From UMGS1933 sp045593405 (GTDB lineage: Bacteria; Bacillota; Clostridia; TANB77; CAG-508): a stretch of DNA of 64,000 nucleotides. The translations under genes were made by a program, and so were the position numbers. Location: the NCBI GenBank assembly GCA_045593405.1, contig JAZNWN010000001.1, positions 30,062 to 94,061 on the forward strand, in the 5' to 3' direction. The notes below the pieces were generated by a model. It was not told the DNA's origin, searched no databases, and was given only the letters and a program-made list of their open reading frames with translations. Positions 34,777 through 43,631 of the stretch are shown here, piece after piece; within the stretch, counting starts at the first letter, position 1; each line of letters starts with the position of its first letter.

Positions 34777-36080
34777 TATTCCTTCATGGATATTTATGAT
34801 TATTATGTTATTTATAATATATTTTTTATTTGGTATTTATAAATCACATTATTTTAATGGATTTATAAAAGCTGAATCAACAATTGGAATTTCTGAATTT
34901 AAAAGAGATGCAAATATTAAATATTTAGATTATGACACTTATAGAATAGTGTCACCTGAACAAAATGATGCAGCCTTTTATAAAGAAATAGAGGTAGAAC
35001 CTAATACTCCATATAGAGTAACTTGTATGATAAAAACAGAAAATGTTATACCATCTGCAATTAATACTGATGGAGGTGCTTGTATTTCTATAATAGAGTC
35101 ATCAGAAATTTCAAAGAGTATTACTGGTACAACTGATTGGCAGAAAGTAGAGTTGATGTTCAATTCTAAAAATAGAACAAGTTTAAAAATAGGTTTTAGA
35201 TTGGGAGGAAATTCAGGAACTGCTGAGGGTACTGCATGGTTTTCAGATTTTAAATTAGAAAAAGGTTTAAAAGTAAAAGATTCAAATTGGAAAGTTGCAT
35301 GCTTTATTTTTGAAAATACAGATGTAGAAATTAATGGTAAAAGAGTGAATTTTTCGATGTCTTTATCAGAAATTGAAACCGTAAAAAGTGATATGGCAAG
35401 GTTTGAATCTACATGTGAAACTATGAGTAATGAAAAACTACAGGTTGATTATGATGTTTACAATATAGAAGAACCGCTTAGAACTATTTCTTATTCAGAA
35501 GAGCATAAGTATTATTTTGACCCATACGATGTAAATAATATGATTGAGGATATTGTTTTAGAAAATGACTATGATTATATATTTGCAGTAGTAAAGATGG
35601 GTGATAGTGAAAAAGAAATACCAGTAGCTAATTGGGTTGGACTTCGGAAGTATGGATTTGTATGGTATAGGGTTTTCAAATATTAGAATATCTAATGATG
35701 ATAGTAACTATATTTATAAATATGACTATAGAATAAATGTTTTTCCAGAAGAGGTATTTATACATGAGTTTTTACATACTTTAGAAAGAACGTCACAAGA
35801 ATATGGATTTGATGTACCAAATTTACATAGTTATTCAAATTATGGATATGAAGAAGGAGGCATAAATGGTCTTAAAAATTGGTACCAAGCTTATTTGAGT
35901 TCTGAAATATTAGATAAATCAACACATGAATATATAGGAATAAATGAGAAAGTATTTATTTTAAAACCAACTCATAAAAATAATTTTAAATTTACAATAG
36001 AAATAGATTTTAGTAAAGAACCTAGTAATATAATAGAAGAAATAAAAAGCTTATTTAACGTGATAGCAGATGTAATATAA
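34763..36080 (+). CDS. Membrane-anchored HExxH metallopeptidase-like protein, interrupted at CGG (+1)
   Basis: Start ATG 34763 follows AAAGGTG. The first 294 codons encode a membrane helix (WIFMIIMLFIIYFLFGIY), a jelly-roll carbohydrate-binding-like domain (TPYRVTCMIKTENV, TDWQKVELMF, GTAWFSDFKLEKG) and the start of a catalytic domain. Codon 295 is CGG; in frame the product would stop 13 codons later. Skipping the C gives Gly and restores 144 more residues containing VFIHEFLHTLER, a zinc-binding HExxH motif. The joined protein is 438 residues. Either the frame is corrected in translation, or the gene is broken before its active site. Confidence 0.75.
35642..35648 (+). other. Putative +1 frameshift site CTT-CGG-A
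   Basis: In the 34763 frame the codons are GGA CTT CGG AAG. Omitting C35645 gives GGA CTT GGA AGT and the frame of the HEFLH domain. Confidence 0.7.
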
Positions 36081-36082
36081 AT

Positions 36083-36140
36083 TGTAGGGGAGGACTTCCA
36101 CGTCCACCCGTGGTACAGGGGGGGAGAACACTGCACCTAC
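36083..36140. repeat. TGTAGGGG-type repeat, degenerate double hairpin
   Basis: TGTAGGGGAGGACTTCCACGT opens the element, and a decayed second half ends GCACCTAC. Mismatches make this one of the more diverged copies. Confidence 0.75.
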
Positions 36141-36159
36141 GAATGGAAGGAAACAAAAA

Positions 36160-37200
36160 ATGAAAGTATCAGATTTCAATTACAATTTACCAAAAGAATT
36201 AATAGCACAACATCCATTAGAAAATAGAGATGAATCTAGATTAATGGTATTAAATAGAACCACACAAACAATAGAACATAAAATTTTTAAGAATGTAATA
36301 GATTATTTGAATCCAGGTGATTGTTTAGTAATAAATAATACAAAAGTAATACCTGCTAGACTTTATGGAGTGAAAATTAATTTAACTACTGAACATGAAC
36401 CAGCTCATGTAGAGTTTTTACTTTTAAAACAACTAGAAAAGGATATTTGGGAGGTTATGGTAAGACCAGGTAAAAAATTAAAAACAGGAGCAAAAGTTAC
36501 TTTCGGAGATGGTCTGCTTGAAGCTGAAATATTGGAAATATTAGAAAATGGTAACAGAAAAGTAAAATTCTACTATGAGGGTATTTTTAATGAAATATTA
36601 GACCAAATTGGCTTAATGCCATTACCTCCATACATAACAGAAAAATTAAAGAATAAAGATAGGTATCAAACAGTTTATGCAAAACATGATGGATCAGCGG
36701 CTGCTCCAACAGCTGGTTTACACTTTACACCAGATTTATTAGAGAAAATAAAAGAAAAGGGAATCATTATTGCAAATGTAACTTTACATGTTGGAATTGG
36801 AACATTTAGACCTGTAAAAGTTGATAAAATTGAAGAACATGAGATGCATACTGAACATTTTTATATAAAACAAGAAGATGTTGATAAGATTAATACTGCA
36901 AAGAAAAATGGGCATAAAGTAATTGCAGTTGGAACAACATCTTGCAGAGTTTTAGAAACAGTAGCAGATGAAAATGGAATGCTTATCGAAACTGAAGGAG
37001 ATACAAATATTTTTATCTATCCAGGATACAAATTTAAATGCATTGATAACTTAATAACTAATTTTCACTTGCCAGAATCAACACTTATCATGCTAGTATC
37101 AGCGCTTGCAGGAAAGGATTTTATAATGAATGCATATGAAACAGCAGTAGAAGAAAGGTATAGATTCTTTAGCTTTGGCGATGCAATGCTTATTTGTTAA
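36160..37200 (+). CDS. queA: S-adenosylmethionine:tRNA ribosyltransferase-isomerase
   Basis: The 346-residue protein has QueA landmarks: FNYNLPKELIAQHPLENRD, LVINNTKVIPARLYG, SAAAPTAGLHFTP and THLHVGIGTFRPV-like TLHVGIGTFRPVKV. It adds the cyclopentenediol ring of queuosine to 7-aminomethyl-7-deazaguanine in the tRNA anticodon, using SAM as ribosyl donor. tgt follows after a repeat, so the two steps of queuosine formation are clustered. GGAAGGAAA precedes the ATG. Confidence 0.96.
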   Translation: MKVSDFNYNLPKELIAQHPLENRDESRLMVLNRTTQTIEHKIFKNVIDYLNPGDCLVINNTKVIPARLYGVKINLTTEHEPAHVEFLLLKQLEKDIWEVMVRPGKKLKTGAKVTFGDGLLEAEILEILENGNRKVKFYYEGIFNEILDQIGLMPLPPYITEKLKNKDRYQTVYAKHDGSAAAPTAGLHFTPDLLEKIKEKGIIIANVTLHVGIGTFRPVKVDKIEEHEMHTEHFYIKQEDVDKINTAKKNGHKVIAVGTTSCRVLETVADENGMLIETEGDTNIFIYPGYKFKCIDNLITNFHLPESTLIMLVSALAGKDFIMNAYETAVEERYRFFSFGDAMLIC

Positions 37201-37281
37201 TGTAGGGGGCGCAGTCTTCGGCACCCCGAAAAATAAATATTTAACTTATTTGCGGGTTGCCCAGGAGTGCGACCTCTACAA
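37201..37281. repeat. TGTAGGGG-type repeat, diverged, two separated hairpins
   Basis: TGTAGGGGGCGCAGTCTTCGG begins right after the queA stop codon, and a second half GGTTGCCCAGGAGTGCGACC ends CTCTACAA. The open frame of tgt extends into it, but no ribosome site is present there. Confidence 0.75.
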
Positions 37282-37308
37282 AGAAAAAAATTAAGATTGG
37301 AGAAAGTA

Positions 37309-38436
37309 ATGAAACCAGCAATAACATACGAACTATTACATGAAGATAAGAGCACAGGTGCAAGAAGAGGAGTAATACATACACCACATGGAGATATTCA
37401 AACACCAATTTTTATGCCGGTAGGAACACAGGCAACAGTAAAATCTTTGACACCAGAAGAACTAAAAGAAGATGTAAAGGCGCAAATAATACTATCAAAT
37501 ACATATCATCTATATTTAAGACCAGGAGATAAACTTGTAAAAGAAGCGGGTGGTTTGCATAAATTTATGAATTGGGATAAGCCAATTTTAACAGATTGCG
37601 GAGGTTTTCAAGTATTTAGTTTAAGTGATTTAAGAACAATTTCCGAAGATGGTGTTGAATTTAAATCTCATTTAGATGGAAGTAAACATTTTTTTTCACC
37701 AGAAAAAGTAATGGAAATTGAAGAAAATCTTGGTGCAGATATAATAATGTCTTTTGATGAGTGCTGTCCATATCCATCAACATACGAATATACAGAGAAT
37801 TCAATGGAAAGAACTACTAGATGGGCAGCAAGATGTAAAGAAGCTCATAAAAGAGAAGACCAAGCATTATTTGGAATAATACAAGGTGGATTTTATGAAG
37901 ATTTAAGAGAAAAATCGGCACAAGATTTAATAAAATTAGATTTTCCGGGTTACGCAATTGGAGGAATAAGTGTTGGAGAACCTAAAGATGAGTTTTTAAG
38001 AATACTAAAACATACAACTCCACTTATGCCAAAAGATAAACCTAGATATTTAATGGGAGTAGGAACACCAGATTATTTGATTGAGGCTGCTATTGCTGGA
38101 ATTGATATGTGTGATTGTGTTCTTCCTACTAGAATTGCAAGAAATGGAACTGCAATGACATGGAATGGAAAAGTTGTAGTCAGAAATGCTACATATGAAA
38201 AAGACTGGTCACCAATAGATTCAGAATGTGATTGTTATACTTGCAAAAATTATACAAGGGCTTATATAAGACATTTAATAAAAGCAAATGAAATTTTAGG
38301 TGTAAGATTATTATCAATTCATAATTTGAGATTCTTGACTAAACTCATGGAAAGAGTTAGAATAGAAATAGAGAATGATAATTTATTAAATTTCAAAAAT
38401 GAATTCTATAAAAAATATGGTTATACAAAAGACTAG
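37309..38436 (+). CDS. tgt: Queuine/preQ1 tRNA-ribosyltransferase
   Basis: The 375-residue protein has the TGT barrel motifs TPIFMPVGTQATVKSLTPEE, LTDCGGFQVFSL with the nucleophile region DMCDCVLPTR, and the zinc ligands CDCYTCKNYTRAY. It exchanges guanine-34 for preQ1 in tRNAs with GUN anticodons. Start ATG 37309 is behind TTGGAGAAAG; the frame extending upstream runs into a repeat. Together with queA this makes a compact queuosine unit. Confidence 0.96.
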   Translation: MKPAITYELLHEDKSTGARRGVIHTPHGDIQTPIFMPVGTQATVKSLTPEELKEDVKAQIILSNTYHLYLRPGDKLVKEAGGLHKFMNWDKPILTDCGGFQVFSLSDLRTISEDGVEFKSHLDGSKHFFSPEKVMEIEENLGADIIMSFDECCPYPSTYEYTENSMERTTRWAARCKEAHKREDQALFGIIQGGFYEDLREKSAQDLIKLDFPGYAIGGISVGEPKDEFLRILKHTTPLMPKDKPRYLMGVGTPDYLIEAAIAGIDMCDCVLPTRIARNGTAMTWNGKVVVRNATYEKDWSPIDSECDCYTCKNYTRAYIRHLIKANEILGVRLLSIHNLRFLTKLMERVRIEIENDNLLNFKNEFYKKYGYTKD

Positions 38437-38445
38437 GAGGTATGT

Positions 38446-39648
38446 ATGGATTTATTACAAGATAATAAAAATAAAAAGAAAAAAACACCAGCACAAAAAC
38501 TTGTTTTAGCATTATTAATTATTTTAATAGTATTATGTGTTATTATTGGAGGAGTAATTGCTTATCTATCTATTGAGGGGGGACAAAAGCCCTATTCAAT
38601 TACTATAAATGGAAATGTAATTGATTTTAATAACATACAAATTATTGTTAATGAATATGGTCAAAAGTACATTTCATTAAAATCAATATGTAGTATTCTA
38701 GAGTATAATTATTATAATGGTGAATTTAAAATTGCAGAAGAAGATAAAACTAAAGGTTATATAGATAATGGAATTAATATAATACAATTTTTTGCAAATT
38801 CTAAAAGAATATATAAAACAAATGAAAAATCTAATTTAGATTATGAATATTATAATTTAGAAAATAAAATAATAGTATCTGCAGAAAATCTATATATAGC
38901 TTTAGATGATTTAGATATAGCTTTAAATTTAATTGTAACTTATTCTGAGGCTAATAATCAAACAGTAATAGAGTCTCCAGAATATTGGATTTCACAGAAA
39001 AAAGAGGATTTTAGTAAGAATAATTTTATTATTAGTAATACACCAGAAAATCTTAAAACTTTATCTTATGGATTTATTGTAATAAGTAAGGATAATAAAT
39101 ATGGAGTTCTAAATTTATATGGAGAAGAAATAATAGGGAACAAATATAATACGATTACCTTTTCTGAATATACGGGAGATTTTATTGTATCAAATACAAA
39201 TAATAAATTTGGAATTATAACAAATAATGGCTTGGCAAAAGTTAATTTACAATACGATAATATTGAGATTTTAAATTTTGATCCTTTGTTATACAAAGTA
39301 AAAAGATTAGAAAAGTATGGAATAATGAAACATGATGGAAGTATTATAAATGATATAGAATATGACTCTATTGGATATCCTGAAAATAAAGCAAAAGAAA
39401 TAAATTATACTGTAATTATACCTAACTTAAATGAGAATATTCCAGAATCTATAGTAATATGTATTGACAATAAATATGGATTGTTAAATTTAGAAACTGG
39501 TAACGAACTGATTCCATGTACTTTAGATGGTATTTATTCTGCAACAGAAGATGGAAAAAACTATTATATTGTAGAAACACAGAATAATAAAATGTTTTTG
39601 GAAAATTATATTGATAATTTAAATAAAGTAACAGTTACTATAGACTAG
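38446..39648 (+). CDS. Membrane-anchored WG-repeat protein
   Basis: The 400-residue protein has a basic N terminus and one membrane helix (LVLALLIILIVLCVIIGGVIA), then a domain resembling the copper amine oxidase N-like fold (YSITINGNVIDFNNIQIIV, YISLKSICSILEY). The C-terminal half has several WG-type repeats (SKDNKYGVLNLYGEEIIGN, NNKFGIITNNGLAKV, KYGIMKHDGSII, DNKYGLLNLETG). These are extracytoplasmic repeat proteins of unknown role in Clostridia. AGGAGG precedes the ATG, nine bases after tgt. The stop codon overlaps the terminator. Confidence 0.85.
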   Translation: MDLLQDNKNKKKKTPAQKLVLALLIILIVLCVIIGGVIAYLSIEGGQKPYSITINGNVIDFNNIQIIVNEYGQKYISLKSICSILEYNYYNGEFKIAEEDKTKGYIDNGINIIQFFANSKRIYKTNEKSNLDYEYYNLENKIIVSAENLYIALDDLDIALNLIVTYSEANNQTVIESPEYWISQKKEDFSKNNFIISNTPENLKTLSYGFIVISKDNKYGVLNLYGEEIIGNKYNTITFSEYTGDFIVSNTNNKFGIITNNGLAKVNLQYDNIEILNFDPLLYKVKRLEKYGIMKHDGSIINDIEYDSIGYPENKAKEINYTVIIPNLNENIPESIVICIDNKYGLLNLETGNELIPCTLDGIYSATEDGKNYYIVETQNNKMFLENYIDNLNKVTVTID

Positions 39649-39691
39649 AGAAAAACCGATATAGATTAAATATCTATATCGGTTTTTCTCT
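39647..39691. terminator. Bidirectional terminator overlapping two stop codons
   Basis: AGAGAAAAACCGATATAGAT and TATCTATATCGGTTTTTCTCT pair perfectly. The left end overlaps the stop of the 38446 gene and the right end reaches the stop of the convergent 39690 gene. Confidence 0.92.
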
Positions 39692-40064
39692 ACATTTCTT
39701 GATTTCCAGGAATTAAATAATCTACTATTCCATATATTAAAGCACCTATTATTGCAGCAAGCCAAGATATAGAATATCCAGCTACAAAATATTGTGTAAC
39801 ATAAAGAATAGCAGCTGAAAGAATGAAACCAACAAATCCCTTACCAAAAGGACTTGCATTTAAACCAGTAAATTTGATTATTAAATAATCTAAAACAGTA
39901 AGTACAACAGCAGCTATTGCTAAAGACCAAATATTATTAATAGCAAAACCTGGTGTAAAGAAAGCTGTAATAGCTAAAACGATTGTAGCAGTGATAAATC
40001 TACCAACTATTTGCCAAACTGTACTAGTTCCATTATTGCTTTGAGCATGTGAGTCATTATTCAT
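39690..40064 (-). CDS. Small four-helix membrane protein (DUF2512/holin-4_2-like)
   Basis: The 124-residue protein has a polar start (NNDSHAQSNNGTSTV), then four hydrophobic helices including FITATIVLAITAFFTPG and GFVGFILSAAILYVTQY, with a short hydrophilic end. Its helix spacing and the FGKGFVGF segment resemble YndM/DUF2512 and phage holin 4_2 proteins. No phage genes are near, so a general membrane function is likelier than lysis. GGGGAAAA lies before the ATG at 40064. Confidence 0.7.
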   Translation of the reverse strand: MNNDSHAQSNNGTSTVWQIVGRFITATIVLAITAFFTPGFAINNIWSLAIAAVVLTVLDYLIIKFTGLNASPFGKGFVGFILSAAILYVTQYFVAGYSISWLAAIIGALIYGIVDYLIPGNQEM

Positions 40065-40195
40065 AAAATTTTCCCCTTTCTATATAATGTATATAAATTT
40101 GCTTTCAAAATCAAGCTATATATTTGTATTATTTTCAAAAATCAAAAAAATATACAATATGAATATTTTTTTGATTTTTACAAAAAATAAAATAA

Positions 40196-40332
40196 ATTGT
40201 GTTTGGTTTTTTTGTATTTTTTGTATTTTTTGTTTTAAAATCGTATTATAAAATATTAAATTCTAAAAATAAATAGTATATGTTAATAATAAATTTTCCA
40301 AATTCCAAACACCAAATACTAAATACACAATC
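40196..40332. repeat. T/G-rich and A/C-rich inverted-repeat element, copy 3
   Basis: Left arm ATTGTGTTTGGTTTTTTTG and right arm CCAAACACCAAATACTAAAT are imperfectly complementary. They span about 137 bp, with an AT-rich centre. Related to 24229 and 27967. It fills most of the gap before the YetF gene. Confidence 0.55.
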
Positions 40333-40344
40333 CAGGGAGCGATA

Positions 40345-41035
40345 ATGTTAAATACATTTGTTAGAGTACTAATTATATATTTGTTGGTTTTAATTGTTAT
40401 GAGGCTTATGGGGAAACGAGAAATTCGGACAGATGCAACCTTTCGAATTAGTTATTGCAATAATGATAGCGGATTTGGCTACTATACCAATGTCTGACAC
40501 AGGAGTTCCAATATCAAGTGGGATTATTCCAATATTAGCATTATTATTATTACAATTAATTATATCAATTATTAATTTAAAGAGTATGAAAGTAAGAGAG
40601 ATAATGTGTGGAGTTCCATCAATATTAATTTATAGAGGGAAAATTGATGAAACAGCTTTAAGAAAAGAAAAATTTACAATTAATGAATTGCAAGAAAGAT
40701 TAAGACAAAATAATGTTTTTAATATTGGAGATGTTGAGTATGCAATATTAGAAACAAGCGGTCAAGTGACAGTTATTCAAAAACCTGAGAAAAGAAATAC
40801 TATACCAGAAGATTTTGGAATTATTCCAGAATATGAGGGGATTCCATATGATTTAGTGGTAGACGGTAAGGTTATGCATGATAATCTAAAGGCAATAGGG
40901 CGAGACTACAATTGGTTAAAAAAAGAGGCTAATAAATTTGATATTGAACCAGAATCAGCATTGATTATAACTTTCGACGGAAAAGGACAATTTTTTTGTC
41001 AAGCAAAAATAAAAGATAGGAAAGATAATATATGA
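40345..41035 (+). CDS. YetF/DUF421 membrane protein, interrupted at CGG (+1)
   Basis: ATG 40345 follows CAGGGAGCG. The first 27 codons give one helix and the family motif MRLMGKREI. The next codon is CGG, and the 0 frame ends soon after. Skipping C40426 gives GQMQPFELVIAIMIADLAT, the highly conserved YetF core, and a full-length product of 229 residues with a C-terminal cytoplasmic domain. YetF proteins are envelope-associated in spore formers; their role is unclear. The DUF4363 gene overlaps its end, as is usual for this pair. The rest of the frame looks intact and under selection, which argues against simple decay. Confidence 0.8.
40423..40429 (+). other. Putative +1 frameshift site ATT-CGG-A
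   Basis: Codons GAA ATT CGG ACA in frame 0; without C40426 they become GAA ATT GGA CAG, matching the conserved KREIGQMQPFE of YetF proteins. Confidence 0.78.
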
Positions 41036-41424
41036 AGGAATTTATAATAATTTTTATTATTTTAATATTTATAATTGGAGGAGCAATATATATAGATAAA
41101 TATTTAGAAAATACAAGTAAAGAATTAGTAGGAATGTTAGAAGATTTAAAAGAGAGAGTTAAATTAAATAATAATATTAGTAATTTAGAAGAAATAAAAA
41201 AAGAAGTTGAGAAGGTATATAGAAAATGGGAAGAAACAGAAGAAAAATGGGCATTTATAGTTTTGCATTCAGAATTAGATTTAATAGAAACATCATTTGT
41301 TAGAATGAAGGCTCAAATAGAAGAAGGAACACTAGATAGAAGTATAGAAGAAATAGATACTAGTATTTTTTTAGTAAATCATATAAGTGAAAAAGAGAAG
41401 TTTCGATTAAAAAATATCTTTTAA
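41032..41424 (+). CDS. DUF4363 protein
   Basis: The 130-residue protein has an N-terminal membrane helix (FIIIFIILIFIIGGAIYI), then helical segments with heptad-like spacing (LVGMLEDLKERVKLN, EEIKKEVEKVYRKWEETEE). This matches DUF4363, commonly encoded after YetF in Clostridia. Its start overlaps the YetF stop by four bases, so the two are translationally coupled. The function is unknown; an accessory envelope protein is likely. Confidence 0.85.
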   Translation: MKEFIIIFIILIFIIGGAIYIDKYLENTSKELVGMLEDLKERVKLNNNISNLEEIKKEVEKVYRKWEETEEKWAFIVLHSELDLIETSFVRMKAQIEEGTLDRSIEEIDTSIFLVNHISEKEKFRLKNIF

Positions 41425-41463
41425 ATAATAAAAATCTCCGGCATTGCCAGAGATTTTTATTAT
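41423..41463. terminator. Bidirectional terminator
   Basis: AATAATAAAAATCTC and GAGATTTTTATTATT form the stem with a GGC-ATT-GCC tip. It lies between convergent genes. Confidence 0.88.
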
Positions 41464-42699
41464 TTATTTTTTCATCCAATTTTTTCCGTCTACGATTCTT
41501 GCTGCCAGCATTGAGGATGCCGTATCTCCAACAACGTTAAGTACAGTTGCAGGAGCATCTATAATAGTTGCAATTATTGTTAAAATAGGTAATGCATTTA
41601 CAGGGAAGCCCATCATTGTTAATATCATCATTTCAGAAATTGTACCTCCTCCTATTGGCACAGCTGTTACAAGTAAAGTAACAAGCAATGATACTAATAA
41701 TACTTTAAAAAATCCAACACTGCTTCCAAATAAACAAACTAAGAACATAATTTTAAAAACAGATCCAATAATAGAACCATCTTTATGGAAACTTGTTCCA
41801 AGAGGGATTAATGTTTCTGCGATGTCATCAGATACACCTAATTTTTTTGATGTTTCAATGTTTACAGGTATTGACGCTGCACTTGAACATGTAGCAAGGG
41901 CTGTAATTGTAGATGGTATGATATTTTTCCAAAATACTTTTACTCCTTTAAAACCTGCGGCAATATATGCATAGATTGTATAAATTACCACGTAGAAAAG
42001 TATAGAAACAACAAGATAAATAAAAAATGTTTTAGCATAACCAACTGCAATTGCTGCGCCATATGTACCAACTAAAGCTGCAAAATAGGCTCCAAGTCCA
42101 ATTGGTGCATAATACATAATTATTTTAATAAAATTCATTACTACTTCATTTGCAGATGTTAAAAATTCTTGAACTGGTTTACCTTTTTCACCAGACATAT
42201 TAATTGCTAAACCTACTAGTAAAGAAACTACTAATAATGCAATTAAATTGTTTTTTGAAAGTAAATCTGAAAAGTCACTAACAGTAAGAACTGAAACAGT
42301 TCTCTCTAAGAATGATACATCCTCGTTTTCAACATTAGCTTCTTCATCTGTTTCAAGAGAAGCTCTGATTTGTTCGCCATCTTCAGGCTCAACTAAATTA
42401 AAAGAGTAAGTGCTAAGTAAGCCAATTAAAACTGCAACTAAAGAAGTAAGTATAAATATGCCTACTGTTGTAAGCATTATTTTTCCAAGTCTTTTAGGTT
42501 GTTTCATTTTAGATATTGATACAGTTATGCTAACAAAAATAAGAGGAATGATAGCAACAAAAAGTAAATTTAAAAAAATGTCTCCTAAAGGACTAAGTAC
42601 AGCTGCTTTTTCTCCAAATACTATCCCAACGATAGCGCCAACAATTATTGCAGCTAATAAAATAAGTGTTGACTTATAAGTTTTAAAAAATTTTTTCAT
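41464..42699 (-). CDS. Dicarboxylate/amino acid:cation symporter (DAACS family)
   Basis: The 411-residue protein starts MKKFFKTYKSTLILLAAIIVG and has about eight helices plus the two re-entrant loops. DAACS signatures are ALATCSSAASIPVNIET (serine-rich hairpin), PLGTSFHKDGSIIGSVFK and VPIGGGTISEMMIL. These symporters import glutamate, aspartate, serine or dicarboxylates with Na+ or H+. GGAGAT precedes ATG 42699; an upstream frame start is less likely. Single-gene unit. Confidence 0.9.
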   Translation of the reverse strand: MKKFFKTYKSTLILLAAIIVGAIVGIVFGEKAAVLSPLGDIFLNLLFVAIIPLIFVSITVSISKMKQPKRLGKIMLTTVGIFILTSLVAVLIGLLSTYSFNLVEPEDGEQIRASLETDEEANVENEDVSFLERTVSVLTVSDFSDLLSKNNLIALLVVSLLVGLAINMSGEKGKPVQEFLTSANEVVMNFIKIIMYYAPIGLGAYFAALVGTYGAAIAVGYAKTFFIYLVVSILFYVVIYTIYAYIAAGFKGVKVFWKNIIPSTITALATCSSAASIPVNIETSKKLGVSDDIAETLIPLGTSFHKDGSIIGSVFKIMFLVCLFGSSVGFFKVLLVSLLVTLLVTAVPIGGGTISEMMILTMMGFPVNALPILTIIATIIDAPATVLNVVGDTASSMLAARIVDGKNWMKK

Positions 42700-42845
42700 T
42701 TTTGATCTCCTTAATAGAAGTATCATGTGAAGACTATAATTATATTCTTCCGCTATTTACGATTATAATATTATATTCAAAAAAAATCAAGATATGAGTT
42801 TATAGTTTTTGAATATAAATATATATAAAAATTTTCAGTTATTAC

Positions 42846-42875
42846 TTGAAAAGTTCTTTTTTTATGTAATATAAT
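42846..42875 (+). promoter_or_regulatory. Promoter of the 42904 gene
   Basis: TTGAAA (42846-42851), an 18-bp spacer and TATAAT (42870-42875). Confidence 0.6.
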
Positions 42876-42903
42876 GTAGAAAATTAAATTTTAAGGAGAA
42901 AAA

Positions 42904-43443
42904 ATGCAAAAGTTTTCTGAATATATTTTAAATGAAAAAGATTTCTATAAAAAAATTGATATTATGATGTTTGTTGCAAAAAAAGTACCAATTTTTTTTG
43001 ATAAATCTGTTGTTTTCAAAACAATGATTGCAAAATTATTTATTGAAAGTACTAATCTAGATGTTGATAAAAATTTAGTTATTACAGCATGTTTATTATA
43101 TAATTGTAAGAAAACTCAAGATGCTCAGAGCTTAGATAAAGTAAAATCTTATGCTCAAGAAAGTGCAGATTACCTAAAAAAACTTGGCTTTTCTGAAAGA
43201 TTTTGCAAAATATGTTTAGAACATAATAGATATAATAACAATTTAAGAAGAGAAAAAGAAAGTGATATTCTAGAATTAGTAGACCAATTAGGTGGTATGA
43301 TGGTTGATAGAGAAGAAAGAAGAGGATTTCCTCTAGATGAAGCAATTGTATTATTAGAACATAGAAATATGAAAGCTTACAATAATATATATATGGATGA
43401 TTTCATAAGGTTTATTAATAAAGAAATGGAGATAATTGTATGA
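42904..43443 (+). CDS. HD-like helical protein, 179 aa
   Basis: The protein is all-helical with features of a degenerate HD domain: VITACLLYNCKKT where HD would be, CLEHNRYN, and LELVDQLGGMMVDREE. The key HD pair is missing, so enzymatic activity is doubtful. TTAAGGAGAAAA precedes the ATG. Its stop overlaps the following 52-codon gene, and an EndoQ-like gene comes next, suggesting an operon. The function is not known. Confidence 0.7.
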   Translation: MQKFSEYILNEKDFYKKIDIMMFVAKKVPIFFDKSVVFKTMIAKLFIESTNLDVDKNLVITACLLYNCKKTQDAQSLDKVKSYAQESADYLKKLGFSERFCKICLEHNRYNNNLRREKESDILELVDQLGGMMVDREERRGFPLDEAIVLLEHRNMKAYNNIYMDDFIRFINKEMEIIV

Positions 43444-43598
43444 TTGGAAAAGGAAGATTATTTGATTTAATATCAAGAACAGCAGATGATGTAAATAACT
43501 CAGAAGTAACAGTTGACCACATGTTAGAAAATTTTAAAACAAGAAAAGAAAAATATGATAAACAGATTCAAATGACTGATAATAATTTGGAAAGATAA
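43440..43598 (+). CDS. Small conserved-looking protein, 52 aa
   Basis: An ATG overlaps the preceding stop (ATGA). The 52-residue product MIGKGRLFDLISRTADDVN... is charged and helical and ends QIQMTDNNLER. There is no membrane segment. Coupling to the gene before and position before the EndoQ-like gene make it likely to be real. No family is recognised. Confidence 0.6.
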   Translation: MIGKGRLFDLISRTADDVNNSEVTVDHMLENFKTRKEKYDKQIQMTDNNLER

Positions 43599-43631
43599 TT
43601 TTTTAAATGCAGTAGAAAGGGGAAAACAATC

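Noticed and set aside
37267..37308. Longer start for tgt
   Set aside because: Lies in repeat sequence without a ribosome site.
39690..40064. Phage holin from a prophage
   Set aside because: No phage genes nearby. The protein resembles general small membrane proteins.
41444..41974. Forward-strand frame opposite the symporter gene
   Set aside because: It is antisense to a clear DAACS symporter and has no ribosome site; a shadow frame.
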